Source: Fredinandcohnia onubensis (lineage in GTDB: Bacteria > Bacillota > Bacilli > Bacillales > Bacillaceae_L). Taken from it: DNA of 64,000 nt. The stretch's first letter is position 1. Every line of letters begins with the position of its first letter. The DNA lies in assembly GCF_031181385.1 (NCBI RefSeq), contig NZ_JAPSKV010000006.1, positions 153,622 through 217,621 of the forward strand, given 5' to 3'. The position numbers were made by a program, and so were the translations under genes. The notes below the pieces were generated by a model. It saw only the letters and a program-made list of their open reading frames with translations, was not told the DNA's origin and did not search any database. Shown in pieces: positions 1 through 8,886 of this stretch.

Positions 1-77
1 ATAATCCATTTTGTTGAAATTATTCATCAAAATGCACACTAATTATTTCATAATATCGAATTAATGGAGGGTACAAG

Positions 78-461
78 ATGAGCACGCCAAAAGAATTACG
101 TTATTCTGAAGAACATGAATGGGTGAAAGTCGAAGGGGAAAAAGTACGTATTGGGATTACAGATTTTGCACAATCTGAGTTAGGTGATATCGTATTCGTT
201 GAACTGCCAGAGGTAGGCGATGAAATACAAGCAGATGAGCCATTCGGTAGTGTTGAATCTGTTAAAACAGTTTCTGAACTTTATGCACCTATCAGTGGTA
301 AAGTTGTAGAAATAAATGAAGACCTTGATGATAGCCCAGAATTCGTAAATGAATCTCCATATGAAAAAGCATGGATGATCGTAATTGAGCCTGCAAATGC
401 TGGTGATATTGAAAACCTAATGACAGCTGAGCAATATGAAGAAATGATAAAAGAAGACTAA
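78..461 (+). CDS. gcvH: Glycine cleavage system H protein
   Basis: Lipoyl carrier of the glycine cleavage complex: it shuttles the aminomethyl group from the P protein to the T protein in the cytoplasm. The 127-residue length and sequence fit the family. The segment [13 protein letters not shown] near residue 58-70 contains the lysine that carries lipoate, inside a hammerhead fold. ATG follows a GGAGGG site. It lies alone before a terminator. The next genes match yusG-yusF-yusE, the neighbours of gcvH in B. subtilis. GcvH can also serve as the lipoate relay from which lipoyl groups move to other complexes, which fits the presence of lipA further along. Confidence 0.97.
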   Translation: MSTPKELRYSEEHEWVKVEGEKVRIGITDFAQSELGDIVFVELPEVGDEIQADEPFGSVESVKTVSELYAPISGKVVEINEDLDDSPEFVNESPYEKAWMIVIEPANAGDIENLMTAEQYEEMIKED

Positions 462-473
462 TCTTTTTATTAA

Positions 474-517
474 AGGAGCCGAAAACAGGAAAATTCCTAT
501 CGGCTCTTTTATTTTTT
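474..517 (+). terminator. Terminator of gcvH
   Basis: GAGCCG pairs with CGGCTC around an inner GGAAAATTCC hairpin and is followed by a T-rich run. Confidence 0.8.
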
Positions 518-604
518 TCCATACTTGTGAGGACATTGACAAACAGAATGAAGTTTCTCTTAATGGACACTCTAAAATTAAATACCGATGGAAGGGTGTT
601 CGTA

Positions 605-850
605 ATGGTATTGAAACATACTCGAATTGAAGTGACTGACCGAGTGGTTGGTAAGCTTGGAGATAACGAAATGAAATTATATGTTGAAAAAGAACCAATT
701 GGAAAAATTCGATTTACAAATGAAGGGGCTCAATATGAATTAAAGCAGGGGTACGAGCAAGAGGAGAGTAAAATTTTCACTTATGCTGATATACCTACTA
801 ACCCAGATATGAAATATGTAGATTGTGATGATGAAAATGGTTGGTGTTAA
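605..850 (+). CDS. yusG: YusG-like small protein (DUF2553 type)
   Basis: Small soluble protein of 81 residues, function unknown. It is called YusG-like from its place between gcvH and a Toprim protein and from its general sequence. The reading frame is open from 527, but the ATG at 605 sits just after a GGAAGGGTG site, so the shorter start is preferred. It has no signal peptide or membrane segment and ends in an acidic, cysteine-containing tail (YVDCDDENGWC). It is flanked by terminators on both sides, so it is probably a single-gene unit. Confidence 0.7.
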   Translation: MVLKHTRIEVTDRVVGKLGDNEMKLYVEKEPIGKIRFTNEGAQYELKQGYEQEESKIFTYADIPTNPDMKYVDCDDENGWC

Positions 851-877
851 GACAGTGGAAACCCACTGTCTTTTTTT
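851..877 (+). terminator. Terminator of yusG
   Basis: Perfect 8-bp stem GACAGTGG/CCACTGTC with an AAAC loop, followed by seven T. Confidence 0.92.
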
Positions 878-997
878 CCCTATTGTTTCCTAATGATTCA
901 CCAAAATATAATCTTCGCTATAAAATGAAGGAAAAGCAGTTGTACACATCGAAGAAGTATATAACAGATTAATGTACACTTGAAACAAGGTGATGAA

Positions 998-1351
998 ATG
1001 GTGGCTTTTGACGATATTGAAAAAGTAATCATTGTTGAGGGGAGAACAGATAAAAAGAAAGTCGAAACGGTTGTGAATGAACCCGTTGAGATTATTTGTA
1101 CCAACGGAACGATTAGTATCTCCAAACTCGATGAATTGATTGAACATTTGTTTAATAAAGATGTTTATATTTTAGTGGATGCCGACAGTGCAGGAAATAA
1201 GCTTAGAAAACAGTTTAAACGCGAATTTCCAGAAGCACGGCATTTGTTTATCGATAAAATGTATCGCGAGGTTGCGACTGCCCCTGAACAACATATTGCA
1301 ACGGTTCTTCTTTCAGCAAACATTGATGTGCACGCTGAATACTTACTGTAG
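998..1351 (+). CDS. yusF: Toprim domain protein YusF
   Basis: Small stand-alone Toprim protein (117 residues), of the type related to the ribonuclease M5 and primase metal-binding fold. IIVEGRTDK near residues 10-18 supplies the conserved glutamate, and VDADSAG supplies the DxD pair that holds Mg2+. The frame is open from a TTG at 980, but the ATG at 998 has the AAGGTGATG site in front. RNase M5-like proteins mature 5S rRNA or act on nucleic acid. The exact substrate of this short version is not known. The neighbour yusE follows after 81 bp. Confidence 0.82.
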   Translation: MVAFDDIEKVIIVEGRTDKKKVETVVNEPVEIICTNGTISISKLDELIEHLFNKDVYILVDADSAGNKLRKQFKREFPEARHLFIDKMYREVATAPEQHIATVLLSANIDVHAEYLL

Positions 1352-1432
1352 TGCAAAGTGTGAATCCTATACTTTTTCAAAAAATATGGTAAAATAAACA
1401 ACAATTAAGATGATAAAAAGGTTGTAGTAAAG

Positions 1433-1738
1433 ATGATGGAATGGAATGAACACGAAATTGACACTCACCTTACGAACACGGGGGAGTTTTGGCTTTATTT
1501 ATTTACACCGATGTGCGGAACCTGTCAGGTAGCTTCAAAAATGATGACTGTCGTCGATGAATTGTTACCAAACGTAATAATCGGTAAGAGTGATCTGAAT
1601 TATTTACCAAAAAAGGCAATTGATTGGCAAATCGAAAGTGTTCCTTGTTTAATGCATGTAAAAGAAGGAAAAGTTGCGAAAAAGTATTATGCCTTTCACT
1701 CAGTTCCTTACTTAGTTGAAATCTTATCAAAGAAATAA
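1433..1738 (+). CDS. yusE: Thioredoxin-like protein YusE
   Basis: Thioredoxin-fold protein of 101 residues. The redox motif is CGTC (in FTPMCGTCQVASKM, near residue 29), and the cis-proline element is in ESVPCLMHV. It has no signal peptide, so it acts in the cytoplasm, presumably in thiol exchange. The substrate is unknown. Two ATG codons are adjacent (1433 and 1436). The ribosome-binding site is weak, so the first was kept. A strong terminator follows. Confidence 0.85.
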   Translation: MMEWNEHEIDTHLTNTGEFWLYLFTPMCGTCQVASKMMTVVDELLPNVIIGKSDLNYLPKKAIDWQIESVPCLMHVKEGKVAKKYYAFHSVPYLVEILSKK

Positions 1739-1739
1739 G

Positions 1740-1780
1740 CCCAGGAATGTTGATATCAGCATTCTTGGGTTTTTGTTTTT
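1740..1780 (+). terminator. Terminator of yusE
   Basis: CCCAGGAATG pairs with CATTCTTGGG (one G-T pair) over a 10-base loop, followed by a T-run. Confidence 0.9.
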
Positions 1781-1942
1781 GAACGAGTTAATGTTCTAGC
1801 CAAGGAAAATTTTAAACAAATTACCTAAAACAACTCCGGTTATCGTTTTTCATTGTACTCATACTAAAAAGAGTACTATAAGTAAAAGGGAAAACTCATG
1901 AAATTTCTGCACGATATTTCTTAAAAGTTGGGGGAGACGTTC

Positions 1943-2722
1943 ATGGAGTCAATATGGCTTGAATATGCCTGGGCATTGTTAATTTTAATCGGCTTGGAAG
2001 GATTATTATCTGCCGACAATGCTCTAGTGCTAGCAATCATAGCCAAACATTTACCCGAAGAACAGAAAAAGAAGGCAATCAATTACGGAATACTCATGGC
2101 TTTTGTTTTCCGTTTTGGAGCACTCTTTGCTATTTCCTTTATTGCAAACGTTTGGCAAATACAAGCGATAGGAGCAGCTTATCTTCTTTATTTAGGATTA
2201 AAGCATATCATCCAAGCAAGGTTTGGCAAAGAAAATAAGAACATTCATAAGGATGATGAAAAAGAGTCTGCTGGTAAAGGATTTTGGCCAACTGTAGGAA
2301 AGATCGCATTAGCGGATCTTGCTTTTGCTATTGATTCAATCTTAGCTGCGGTAGCTCTTGCACTTGGTCTCCCAGAATCACCTCTTGGCAATTTCGGTGG
2401 TATGGATGGAGGGCAATTCCTTGTTATTCTTCTTGGAGGTATTGCTGGCCTCGTCTTGATTAAGTTTGCTGCAACTTGGTTTGTGCAACTTCTTGAGAAA
2501 CGTCCCGCATTGGAAACAACCGCATATGCAATTGTAGCCTGGGTCGGTGTCAAACTTGCTGTAATTACCCTTGCTCATGAGGATATTGGTATCTTAGATC
2601 ATGATTTCCCTCATAGTACTGTTTGGACAATTATCTTCTATGGAGTATTAGTCGGTATTGCATTACTTGGTTGGTTTGCGCCGAGTAATAAGAATAATTT
2701 ACAAAACCGTGAAGCTTCTTAA
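1943..2722 (+). CDS. TerC-family integral membrane protein
   Basis: Polytopic membrane protein of 259 residues in the TerC/Alx family. Members of this family (YkoY and YceF in B. subtilis) are tied to Mn2+ efflux and metallation of exported enzymes. The family's two acidic transmembrane motifs are visible: SADNALVLA with Asp25, and LADLAFAIDSILAA with Asp131. The frame is open from a TTG at 1928, but the ATG at 1943 lies right after GGGGGAGA. No yybP-ykoY Mn2+ riboswitch is visible in the 200-bp leader, unlike several relatives, so its control is unclear. It is a single-gene unit with its own terminator. Confidence 0.85.
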   Translation: MESIWLEYAWALLILIGLEGLLSADNALVLAIIAKHLPEEQKKKAINYGILMAFVFRFGALFAISFIANVWQIQAIGAAYLLYLGLKHIIQARFGKENKNIHKDDEKESAGKGFWPTVGKIALADLAFAIDSILAAVALALGLPESPLGNFGGMDGGQFLVILLGGIAGLVLIKFAATWFVQLLEKRPALETTAYAIVAWVGVKLAVITLAHEDIGILDHDFPHSTVWTIIFYGVLVGIALLGWFAPSNKNNLQNREAS

Positions 2723-2780
2723 AAAGTAAATTCGTTTCTTTGATGAACCGAAAGAGTGTTTCGCTTCATGTCTGTTAACT

Positions 2781-2812
2781 GCGATAATCCAATTGGATTA
2801 TCGCTTTTCTTT
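2781..2812 (+). terminator. Terminator after terC-family gene
   Basis: Perfect 10-bp stem GCGATAATCC/GGATTATCGC with an AATT loop and TTTTCTTT tail. Confidence 0.92.
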
Positions 2813-2923
2813 ATTAAAAAAACACTTCTTTATATTATTCGATATATTGCAATTTTTTTAAAAAGTTGTATGATATTTAGGGAGTCGAAATATCATAATT
2901 ATCATGGAGTTATAGGAGCACAT

Positions 2924-4198
2924 ATGAGCATTGTCACCGGATGGAAAACGCAATATAAAGCATACAATCAAAACATTAAATTATTTATACTAGCGACTGT
3001 TTTTACACAATTAGGCATGGGTATGTTCACAATTATGTATAACTTTTATGTAAGAGAGCTAGGTTACTCCGAGCAAACGAATGGAACGATTATCGCAATG
3101 ACGGCTTTAGCATCTGCATTAATCCTCGTACCCGCAGGGCTTATGAGTGATAAATTTGGCCGAAAAAAAGTGATGGTGCTTGGATTAGCGATTTCTACAT
3201 TCGCTTTCTTTGCTAGAAGTATACTTGATGTTGAGCAGTTACTTATTGCCACAGCTTTTATTACAGGCTTATCGACTGCATTTATTCAAGTATCAGGAAT
3301 CCCATGGTTAGCGGAAAACTCGACCTCTGCACAAAGGGTTCACCTTTTTAGTTTTCATTCAGCAATAATGATGGTCGCACAAGTGGCAGGAAATATTGCG
3401 GGTGGAGCATTTTCTGATGCTTTTCAATTTGTCTTTCATATGAGTGGGCTTTGGAGTGTAAGAATCACATTAATAATTGCAACTATCATTTATATGGCTG
3501 GCATTTTACCAATACTTAAAATGAATGAACAGCCAAGGAAACAACCAGAGATTAAAAACGTGGAGTCCTTTAGTCAAAAGCTACGAACAAATAAATCTCA
3601 AATAAAGCTAATTGCGATGTTTGCATTTGCTCAAATGATCATAGGATTTGGATCAGGATTAGTTATTCCTTATCTAAATTTGTATTTTGCTGACCGCTTT
3701 TTAGCGAGTAATACTGTAATTGGTCTCATTTTATCGTTGGGACAAGCAGCAACAGCCATCGCGATGATTATTGGACCAGCTATTGTTAGTAAGGTAGGAG
3801 AAGTTCGTGCAGTGGTGTATCTACAATTATCATCATTACCATTCCTCTTGCTGACAGGATATACCGAGAATCTTTACATAGCGGCGATTGCCTTTTTATT
3901 TAGACAAGCATTAATGAATGCAGGAAACCCGATTCAAGCGTCTCTGGTTATGGGGCGGGTAAATGATTCTATGAAAGGACTAGCCAACTCAGTTAACCAA
4001 ATGGTATTTTCATTAGGATGGGCTTTAATGGGCCCAGTATCAACCTCGATTGTCATGCTGCATGGTGCTTATTGGGGCTATGCTTATGTATTTACAATTA
4101 CTTCTATTTTATATTTAATCGGGTCTCTCTATTTCCTATTTGTTTTTACTGGGAAATCCTTTCAAAAAGAGGAAAAACAAATCGCGAAAATATCTTAA
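2924..4198 (+). CDS. MFS transporter
   Basis: Major facilitator of 424 residues with about twelve hydrophobic segments. The family signature between segments 2 and 3 is present (SDKFGRKK near residue 76), and a basic, Lys-rich loop lies between the two halves (residues about 195-225). The substrate cannot be read from sequence. The frame is open from 2756, but the first 56 codons run through the upstream terminator, and the ATG at 2924 has TAGGAG nine bases ahead. Monocistronic: a terminator lies before it and a SAM-riboswitch leader after it. Confidence 0.85.
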   Translation: MSIVTGWKTQYKAYNQNIKLFILATVFTQLGMGMFTIMYNFYVRELGYSEQTNGTIIAMTALASALILVPAGLMSDKFGRKKVMVLGLAISTFAFFARSILDVEQLLIATAFITGLSTAFIQVSGIPWLAENSTSAQRVHLFSFHSAIMMVAQVAGNIAGGAFSDAFQFVFHMSGLWSVRITLIIATIIYMAGILPILKMNEQPRKQPEIKNVESFSQKLRTNKSQIKLIAMFAFAQMIIGFGSGLVIPYLNLYFADRFLASNTVIGLILSLGQAATAIAMIIGPAIVSKVGEVRAVVYLQLSSLPFLLLTGYTENLYIAAIAFLFRQALMNAGNPIQASLVMGRVNDSMKGLANSVNQMVFSLGWALMGPVSTSIVMLHGAYWGYAYVFTITSILYLIGSLYFLFVFTGKSFQKEEKQIAKIS

Positions 4199-4324
4199 TA
4201 TGTCGTATTTCCCGGGAAAAAGGAACGAATTTTGTAGCAATTACATGAATGTGTCATTTGGGATGTCGATTTTTACGAAAAATACAAGTAATTTGGAATT
4301 TCTTGTTTTTTCTAAATATTTTCA

Positions 4325-4353
4325 TTGACTTGTAAATAGAAAAGGGTTAACAT
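4325..4353 (+). promoter_or_regulatory. SigA-type promoter of the metY leader
   Basis: TTGACT, a 17-bp spacer, then TAACAT. Transcription would start just upstream of the SAM aptamer. Confidence 0.65.
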
Positions 4354-4390
4354 CTAATTAATCATAAAATTACAAAACTTAATAGTTTAT

Positions 4391-4535
4391 CTTATCACGA
4401 GTGGTGGAGGGAATGGCCCTATGAAGCCCGGCAACCGGTAATTTACACGGTGCTAAATCCAGCAGGCATATTTTTGCCTGAAAGATAAGAAGAGAAATAA
4501 TACATACAACCTCTTCTTATCGAAGAGGTTTTTTA
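4391..4535 (+). promoter_or_regulatory. SAM-I (S-box) riboswitch with terminator, metY leader
   Basis: The S-box core is easy to read: GAGTGGTGGAGGGA, then ATGAAGCCCGGCAACC, then GGTGCTAAATCC, then GAAAGATAAG. Helix P1 pairs CTTATC (4391-4396) with GATAAG (4484-4489). The terminator is AACCTCTTC/GAAGAGGTT (4508-4530) with a T-run. ATAAGAAG (3' strand of P1) can instead pair with CTTCTTAT (4513-4520), giving the antiterminator. High SAM should shut off metY. Confidence 0.97.
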
Positions 4536-4561
4536 TTTTATTAAAAGAGGGAGAGATTCAA

Positions 4562-5884
4562 GTGAGTGAAAAACAAAGAAACTTTAGACCAGAAACGATT
4601 GCGATACATGGAGGTCTTGAGGCAGACCCAGTAACCGGAGCTAGAGCAGTTCCTATCTATCAATCAAATGCGTTTAAATTTAACACTACTGAGCATGCGG
4701 CAAATCTCTTTGGCTTAAAAGAAAATGGTTATATATATACTCGAATCCATAACCCAACTACTACAGTTTTTGAAGAAAGAGTTGCCCAATTAGAAGGTGG
4801 AGTTGGTGCGCTAGCAGTTTCAAGTGGAATGGCAGCCATTACAACTTCTATCCTTAATATTGCAGGAGCAGGAGATGAGATTGTATCTGCTTCTACACTA
4901 TATGGTGGAACGTATAATCTATTTGCTAACACGCTACCTAAATATGGAATTAAAACACATTTAGTAGATCCAAAAAATCCTGAAAATTTCCGTCAAGCCA
5001 TTACACCAAATACAAAAGCGATCTTTGCTGAGACGATCGGAAACCCAAGCTTAGATATCCTTGACATTGAAGCCGTTGCAAACATTGCTCATGAGGCTGG
5101 AATTCCTCTAATCGTTGACAATACATTTGCTACACCATACTTATGCAGACCAATTGAGCATGGTGCTGACATTGTTATCCATTCTGCTACAAAGTGGTTA
5201 CTAGGAAATGGAACAACCATGGGTGGAATTATTGTAGACGGCGGCAAATTTGATTGGAACTCGCCAAAATTCCCTGGATTTACAACACCAGATCCAAGCT
5301 ACCATGATTTAGTCTACGCTGAAGCATTAGGACCAGTAGCCTTTATTATTAAAGCTAGAGTTCAGCTACTTCGTGATTTAGGGCCAACTATAAGCCCATA
5401 TAATTCATTCCAATTTAACTTAGGTCTTGAAACTTTACATGTTCGTATGAAGGAGCATATTGCAAATACAGAAAAAGTTGTTTCCTATCTTAAAAATCAT
5501 CCTGGGGTTGAATGGGTATTGTATCCAGGTGAAGAGAACCACCCAAATAAACAATTAGCTGATAAATATTTACCTAAAGGTGCAGGAGCGGTAATTGTGT
5601 TCGGTATTAAAGGTGGAAGAGAAGCTGGCGAAAAGCTAATCAATAGTGTAGAGCTTTGGTCACATGTTGCAAACGTTGGTGATGCAAAAAGCTTAATTAT
5701 TCACCCTGCTAGTACTACACACCAACAATTAAGCCCAGAAGATCTTAAGGCATCTGGTGTAACAGAAGACTTGGTTCGCTTATCTGTTGGTATTGAAAAT
5801 GTTGAAGATATTTTAGAAGATTTGGAGCAAGCCATTAAAGCAGCTAATGGAACAAGTTCAGCTTTATCGGTGCCGACAGCATAA
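4562..5884 (+). CDS. metY: O-acetylhomoserine sulfhydrylase (homocysteine synthase)
   Basis: PLP enzyme of the Cys/Met metabolism family (440 residues). It forms homocysteine from O-acetyl-L-homoserine and sulfide in the cytoplasm. The PLP lysine is Lys211 in IHSATKWLLGNG. YTRIHNPT (59-66), SSGMAA (88-92) and VDNTFATPYL (185-194) are further family landmarks. Length over 430 residues and the YTRIHNPT element favour the MetY type over the shorter cystathionine gamma-synthase (MetI/MetB). The start is GTG after GAGGGAGAG. It is controlled by the SAM riboswitch in its leader. No terminator is obvious downstream before the next promoter. Confidence 0.93.
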   Translation: MSEKQRNFRPETIAIHGGLEADPVTGARAVPIYQSNAFKFNTTEHAANLFGLKENGYIYTRIHNPTTTVFEERVAQLEGGVGALAVSSGMAAITTSILNIAGAGDEIVSASTLYGGTYNLFANTLPKYGIKTHLVDPKNPENFRQAITPNTKAIFAETIGNPSLDILDIEAVANIAHEAGIPLIVDNTFATPYLCRPIEHGADIVIHSATKWLLGNGTTMGGIIVDGGKFDWNSPKFPGFTTPDPSYHDLVYAEALGPVAFIIKARVQLLRDLGPTISPYNSFQFNLGLETLHVRMKEHIANTEKVVSYLKNHPGVEWVLYPGEENHPNKQLADKYLPKGAGAVIVFGIKGGREAGEKLINSVELWSHVANVGDAKSLIIHPASTTHQQLSPEDLKASGVTEDLVRLSVGIENVEDILEDLEQAIKAANGTSSALSVPTA

Positions 5885-5909
5885 CCAAAAATTGTTCACA
5901 ATATTTTCG

Positions 5910-5938
5910 TTGACACCCTTATATCGAGATGATAAGAT
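5910..5938 (+). promoter_or_regulatory. SigA-type promoter of metNIQ
   Basis: TTGACA, a 17-bp spacer, then TAAGAT, 50 bp ahead of the second SAM aptamer. Confidence 0.75.
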
Positions 5939-5987
5939 AACTCACGTGTTGTTTTAGTATGATAATGAAAGTTAAATAATCTGATAA

Positions 5988-6152
5988 CTCTTATTCAGAG
6001 TGGTGGAGGGACGTGCCCGATGAAACCCAGCAACCGTCAACGTCTGTTGAAAAGGTGCCAATTCACACAAAGCTATGGGCTTTGGAAGATGAGAGGAAGG
6101 AATCACTGAATTGTGCCTTTCTGCTCGTTTTTGCAGGAAGGCTTTTATTTTT
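5988..6152 (+). promoter_or_regulatory. SAM-I (S-box) riboswitch with terminator, metN leader
   Basis: Second S-box: CAGAGTGGTGGAGGGA, GATGAAACCCAGCAACC, AAGGTGCCAATTC and GGAAGATGAGAG are all present. P1 pairs CTCTTAT (5988-5994) with ATGAGAG (6089-6095). The terminator is GCCTTTCTGC/GCAGGAAGGC (6115-6142, one T-G pair) with a T-rich tail. Together with the metY leader this puts homocysteine synthesis and methionine uptake under the same metabolite. Confidence 0.95.
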
Positions 6153-6247
6153 ATATGCAGGGGCATATTTGATTAATTATCATCTTTATTTATTTACATT
6201 ATCGCATACACTAAACATAGTTTTCTCTGAATAGAAGGTGTGACAAC

Positions 6248-7273
6248 GTGATAACACTAAAAAATGTTAAAAAGATTTATCAAACAAAAACAAATTCTGT
6301 AACAGCAGTTAATAATATTGACTTACAGATTAATGAAGGTGAAATTTTCGGGATCATTGGATACAGCGGCGCGGGTAAAAGTTCACTCATCCGTTTATTG
6401 AATGGTCTTGAAACACCAACAGAAGGAAATGTTACTGTTGCTGGTCATAATATCACTTCCATTAAAGGAAAAGCATTACGTGATGCTCGTAAAGAAATAA
6501 GTATGATTTTTCAGCACTTTAATCTATTATGGTCGCGAACAGTTAGGGAAAATATCTCCTTTCCCCTGGAAATTGCAAAGGTGCCAAAATCTAAACGAGA
6601 AGAACGGGTTAATGAGCTTATTAAGTTAGTAGGACTGGAAGGGCGAGAAGATGCTTACCCATCACAGCTAAGCGGTGGCCAGAAACAAAGAGTTGGAATT
6701 GCAAGAGCACTTGCTAACAACCCAAAGGTTTTACTGTGTGATGAAGCAACATCTGCATTAGACCCACAAACAACTGACTCTATTTTGGACTTGCTAGTTG
6801 ATATTAATGAACGTTTAGGATTAACAATCGTGTTAATTACCCATGAAATGCATGTGATTCGTAAAATCTGTCATCGTGTCGCAGTTATGGAAAATGGAAA
6901 GTTTGTTGAACAAGGACGAGTGCTTGATGTATTTAAAAAGCCTCAAGCCAACATCACAAAACGTTTTGTCCAGCAAGTGACAGAGCCTGAAGAAACAAAA
7001 GAAACGGTTGAGCATTTATTAGATCGTTATCCAAACGGAAAAATGGTACAGCTTAGCTTCGTTGGCGAAGATGCTGAAAAGCCATTAATCACAAGATTGA
7101 CCCGAGATTTTAACGTGGAAGTGAATATTTTACAAGGGAAAATTTCACAAACCCAAAATGGAGCTTATGGAACATTGTTTATTCATCTTGATGGTAATGC
7201 TAATGAAGTCACTTCAGCCATCGAATTTATTCGACAACAACGAGTAGAAGCTGAGGTGATTGAAAATGCTTGA
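6248..7273 (+). CDS. metN: Methionine ABC transporter ATP-binding protein
   Basis: ATPase subunit of the MetNIQ methionine importer on the cytoplasmic face. Walker A is GYSGAGKS (38-45), the signature is LSGGQKQR (141-148), and Walker B is VLLCDEATSALD (161-172). Residues from about 260 form the NIL domain that binds methionine and inhibits transport when the cell is replete. The 341-residue length is usual. The start is GTG after GAAGGTG. The stop overlaps the start of the permease gene, which indicates translational coupling. The whole operon is under the SAM riboswitch. Confidence 0.96.
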   Translation: MITLKNVKKIYQTKTNSVTAVNNIDLQINEGEIFGIIGYSGAGKSSLIRLLNGLETPTEGNVTVAGHNITSIKGKALRDARKEISMIFQHFNLLWSRTVRENISFPLEIAKVPKSKREERVNELIKLVGLEGREDAYPSQLSGGQKQRVGIARALANNPKVLLCDEATSALDPQTTDSILDLLVDINERLGLTIVLITHEMHVIRKICHRVAVMENGKFVEQGRVLDVFKKPQANITKRFVQQVTEPEETKETVEHLLDRYPNGKMVQLSFVGEDAEKPLITRLTRDFNVEVNILQGKISQTQNGAYGTLFIHLDGNANEVTSAIEFIRQQRVEAEVIENA

Positions 7274-7970
7274 ACAATTTCAAGAATTACTTAAATGGGA
7301 AAAACAGGTTAATGATTATCAAGCACTCAATTGGGGGAATCTTTGGGAAGCAACCTTAGAGACCTTATACATGACCTCAATCTCCGTGCTTGCTACTTTT
7401 ATTATCGGTTTATTTTTAGGTTTAGTTCTCTTCTTAACAGATAAAGGGAATGCCTGGGAGAATACAGTGGTAAATCGGATCGTATCTGCATTTGTTAATA
7501 TTTTTCGATCCATACCATTCATTATCCTGATTGTCCTATTAATACCGTTCACGAAAATTATGATGGGTTCTATGTTGGGGCCAAGTGCTGCATTACCATC
7601 TTTGATTATAGGGTCAGCACCGTTCTATGCAAGAATGGTTGAAATTGCTCTGCGTGAAATCGATAAAGGTGTAATTGAGGCATCTCATTCGATGGGAGCT
7701 ACAAACTCGACAATTATTTTTAAAGTGTTAATTCCTGAATCTTTACCAGCCTTAATTTCTGGGATTACCGTTACTGCGATCTCGCTAGTAAGCTTTACCG
7801 CAATGGCTGGTGTTATCGGTGCAGGTGGGTTAGGACATTTCGCCTATTTATATGGATTCCAAAGCAATAAACCTATCATTACATTTATTGCTACTGTTGC
7901 AATTCTAATATTGGTATTTATCATTCAATTTGTGGGTGATTTCTTTACAAAACATACAGACAAGAGATAA
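7266..7970 (+). CDS. metI: Methionine ABC transporter permease
   Basis: Membrane subunit (234 residues) of the MetNIQ importer, called metP in B. subtilis. It has about five hydrophobic segments. The EAA-type loop that docks on MetN is EASHSMGATNSTIIFKVLIP, near residues 138-157. The frame can be extended upstream to a TTG at 7260, but the ATG at 7266 follows GAGGTGATTG. It overlaps the last 8 bases of metN, and metQ follows 17 bases later. Confidence 0.95.
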   Translation: MLEQFQELLKWEKQVNDYQALNWGNLWEATLETLYMTSISVLATFIIGLFLGLVLFLTDKGNAWENTVVNRIVSAFVNIFRSIPFIILIVLLIPFTKIMMGSMLGPSAALPSLIIGSAPFYARMVEIALREIDKGVIEASHSMGATNSTIIFKVLIPESLPALISGITVTAISLVSFTAMAGVIGAGGLGHFAYLYGFQSNKPIITFIATVAILILVFIIQFVGDFFTKHTDKR

Positions 7971-7987
7971 CAGGAGGAAAAACAACA

Positions 7988-8830
7988 ATGAAAAAAATAC
8001 TTTATGTACTACTATTTGGTCTACTTTCAATTGCCCTAGTTGCTTGTGGCGGAAATGATGACGCTGGCGATGGAGGAGATACTCAAGAAGCAGAAGGAAA
8101 TAAAAAACTTGTTGTAGGTGCATCAGCTGTTCCACATTCGGAAGTCCTTGAACAAGCAAAACCTTTATTAAAGGATAAAGGTATTGACCTTGAAATAGAA
8201 GTTTTTACAGACTATATCTTACCGAACGTAGCTTTACATGAAAAAGAACTTGACGCAAACTACTTCCAAACACCAGGTTATTTGGATTTACAATTAAAGG
8301 ACAACCCTGACTTTGATTTTGTAAGTGTTGGCGAAATTCATAAAGAGCCAATCGGTATTTATTCAAAGGAATATAAAAATCTAAATGAGCTTCCAGATGG
8401 TGCAAAAATTATTATGAGTAACTCTTTTAGTGACCATGGACGTATCTTACCGATTTTTGAAAGAGAAGGCATCATCAAACTAAAAGAAGGTGTTGGTGAT
8501 CAAGCAAGAGTTGAAGATATTGTAGATAATCCAAAAAATCTTGATTTTTCTACTTTAATCGAAGCAAAACTTCTTGCTACATCCTTTGAAAATGGTGAGG
8601 GAGATGCGGTTGTGATCAACACAAACTACGCTCTTGAGGGTGGAGTAAATATTGCGGAAGACGGTATTGCCTTTGAAGGTGATGATGTCGTACCTGCAAA
8701 CCTAATCGTTGTCAACAAAGGTGACGAAGAACGCGAAGAAATTAAAGCATTAGTAGAAGTGTTAAAATCTGAAGAAATTCAAAAGTTTATTGAAGAAGAA
8801 TATGCTGGTGCTGTTACTGTAGTTGAATAA
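7988..8830 (+). CDS. metQ: Methionine-binding lipoprotein
   Basis: Substrate-binding lipoprotein of the importer (280 residues), of the NlpA/MetQ family. It has a type II signal peptide with lipobox LVAC (Cys20), after which an acidic linker leads into the periplasmic-type binding fold. VVGASAVPHSEVLEQ and ANYFQTPGYLD are typical MetQ segments. It would be anchored to the outer face of the membrane, delivering D- or L-methionine to MetI. ATG is preceded by GGAGG. Last gene of the operon, followed by a terminator. Confidence 0.96.
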   Translation: MKKILYVLLFGLLSIALVACGGNDDAGDGGDTQEAEGNKKLVVGASAVPHSEVLEQAKPLLKDKGIDLEIEVFTDYILPNVALHEKELDANYFQTPGYLDLQLKDNPDFDFVSVGEIHKEPIGIYSKEYKNLNELPDGAKIIMSNSFSDHGRILPIFEREGIIKLKEGVGDQARVEDIVDNPKNLDFSTLIEAKLLATSFENGEGDAVVINTNYALEGGVNIAEDGIAFEGDDVVPANLIVVNKGDEEREEIKALVEVLKSEEIQKFIEEEYAGAVTVVE

Positions 8831-8835
8831 ATAAA

Positions 8836-8867
8836 AAAGAGGCTCGCCAAGTGGTAAGCCTCTTTTC
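8836..8867 (+). terminator. Terminator of metNIQ
   Basis: AAGAGGCT pairs with AGCCTCTT, with a short T-run. Confidence 0.88.
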
Positions 8868-8886
8868 AATTTTTGCATATTCTTGA

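Noticed and set aside
1782..1942. Possible yybP-ykoY Mn2+ riboswitch before the TerC-family gene
   Set aside because: The conserved aptamer segments could not be found in the leader, although relatives of this gene often have one.
6013..6234. Open frame of 73 codons over the metN leader
   Set aside because: It runs through the SAM aptamer and terminator, which explain the sequence fully.
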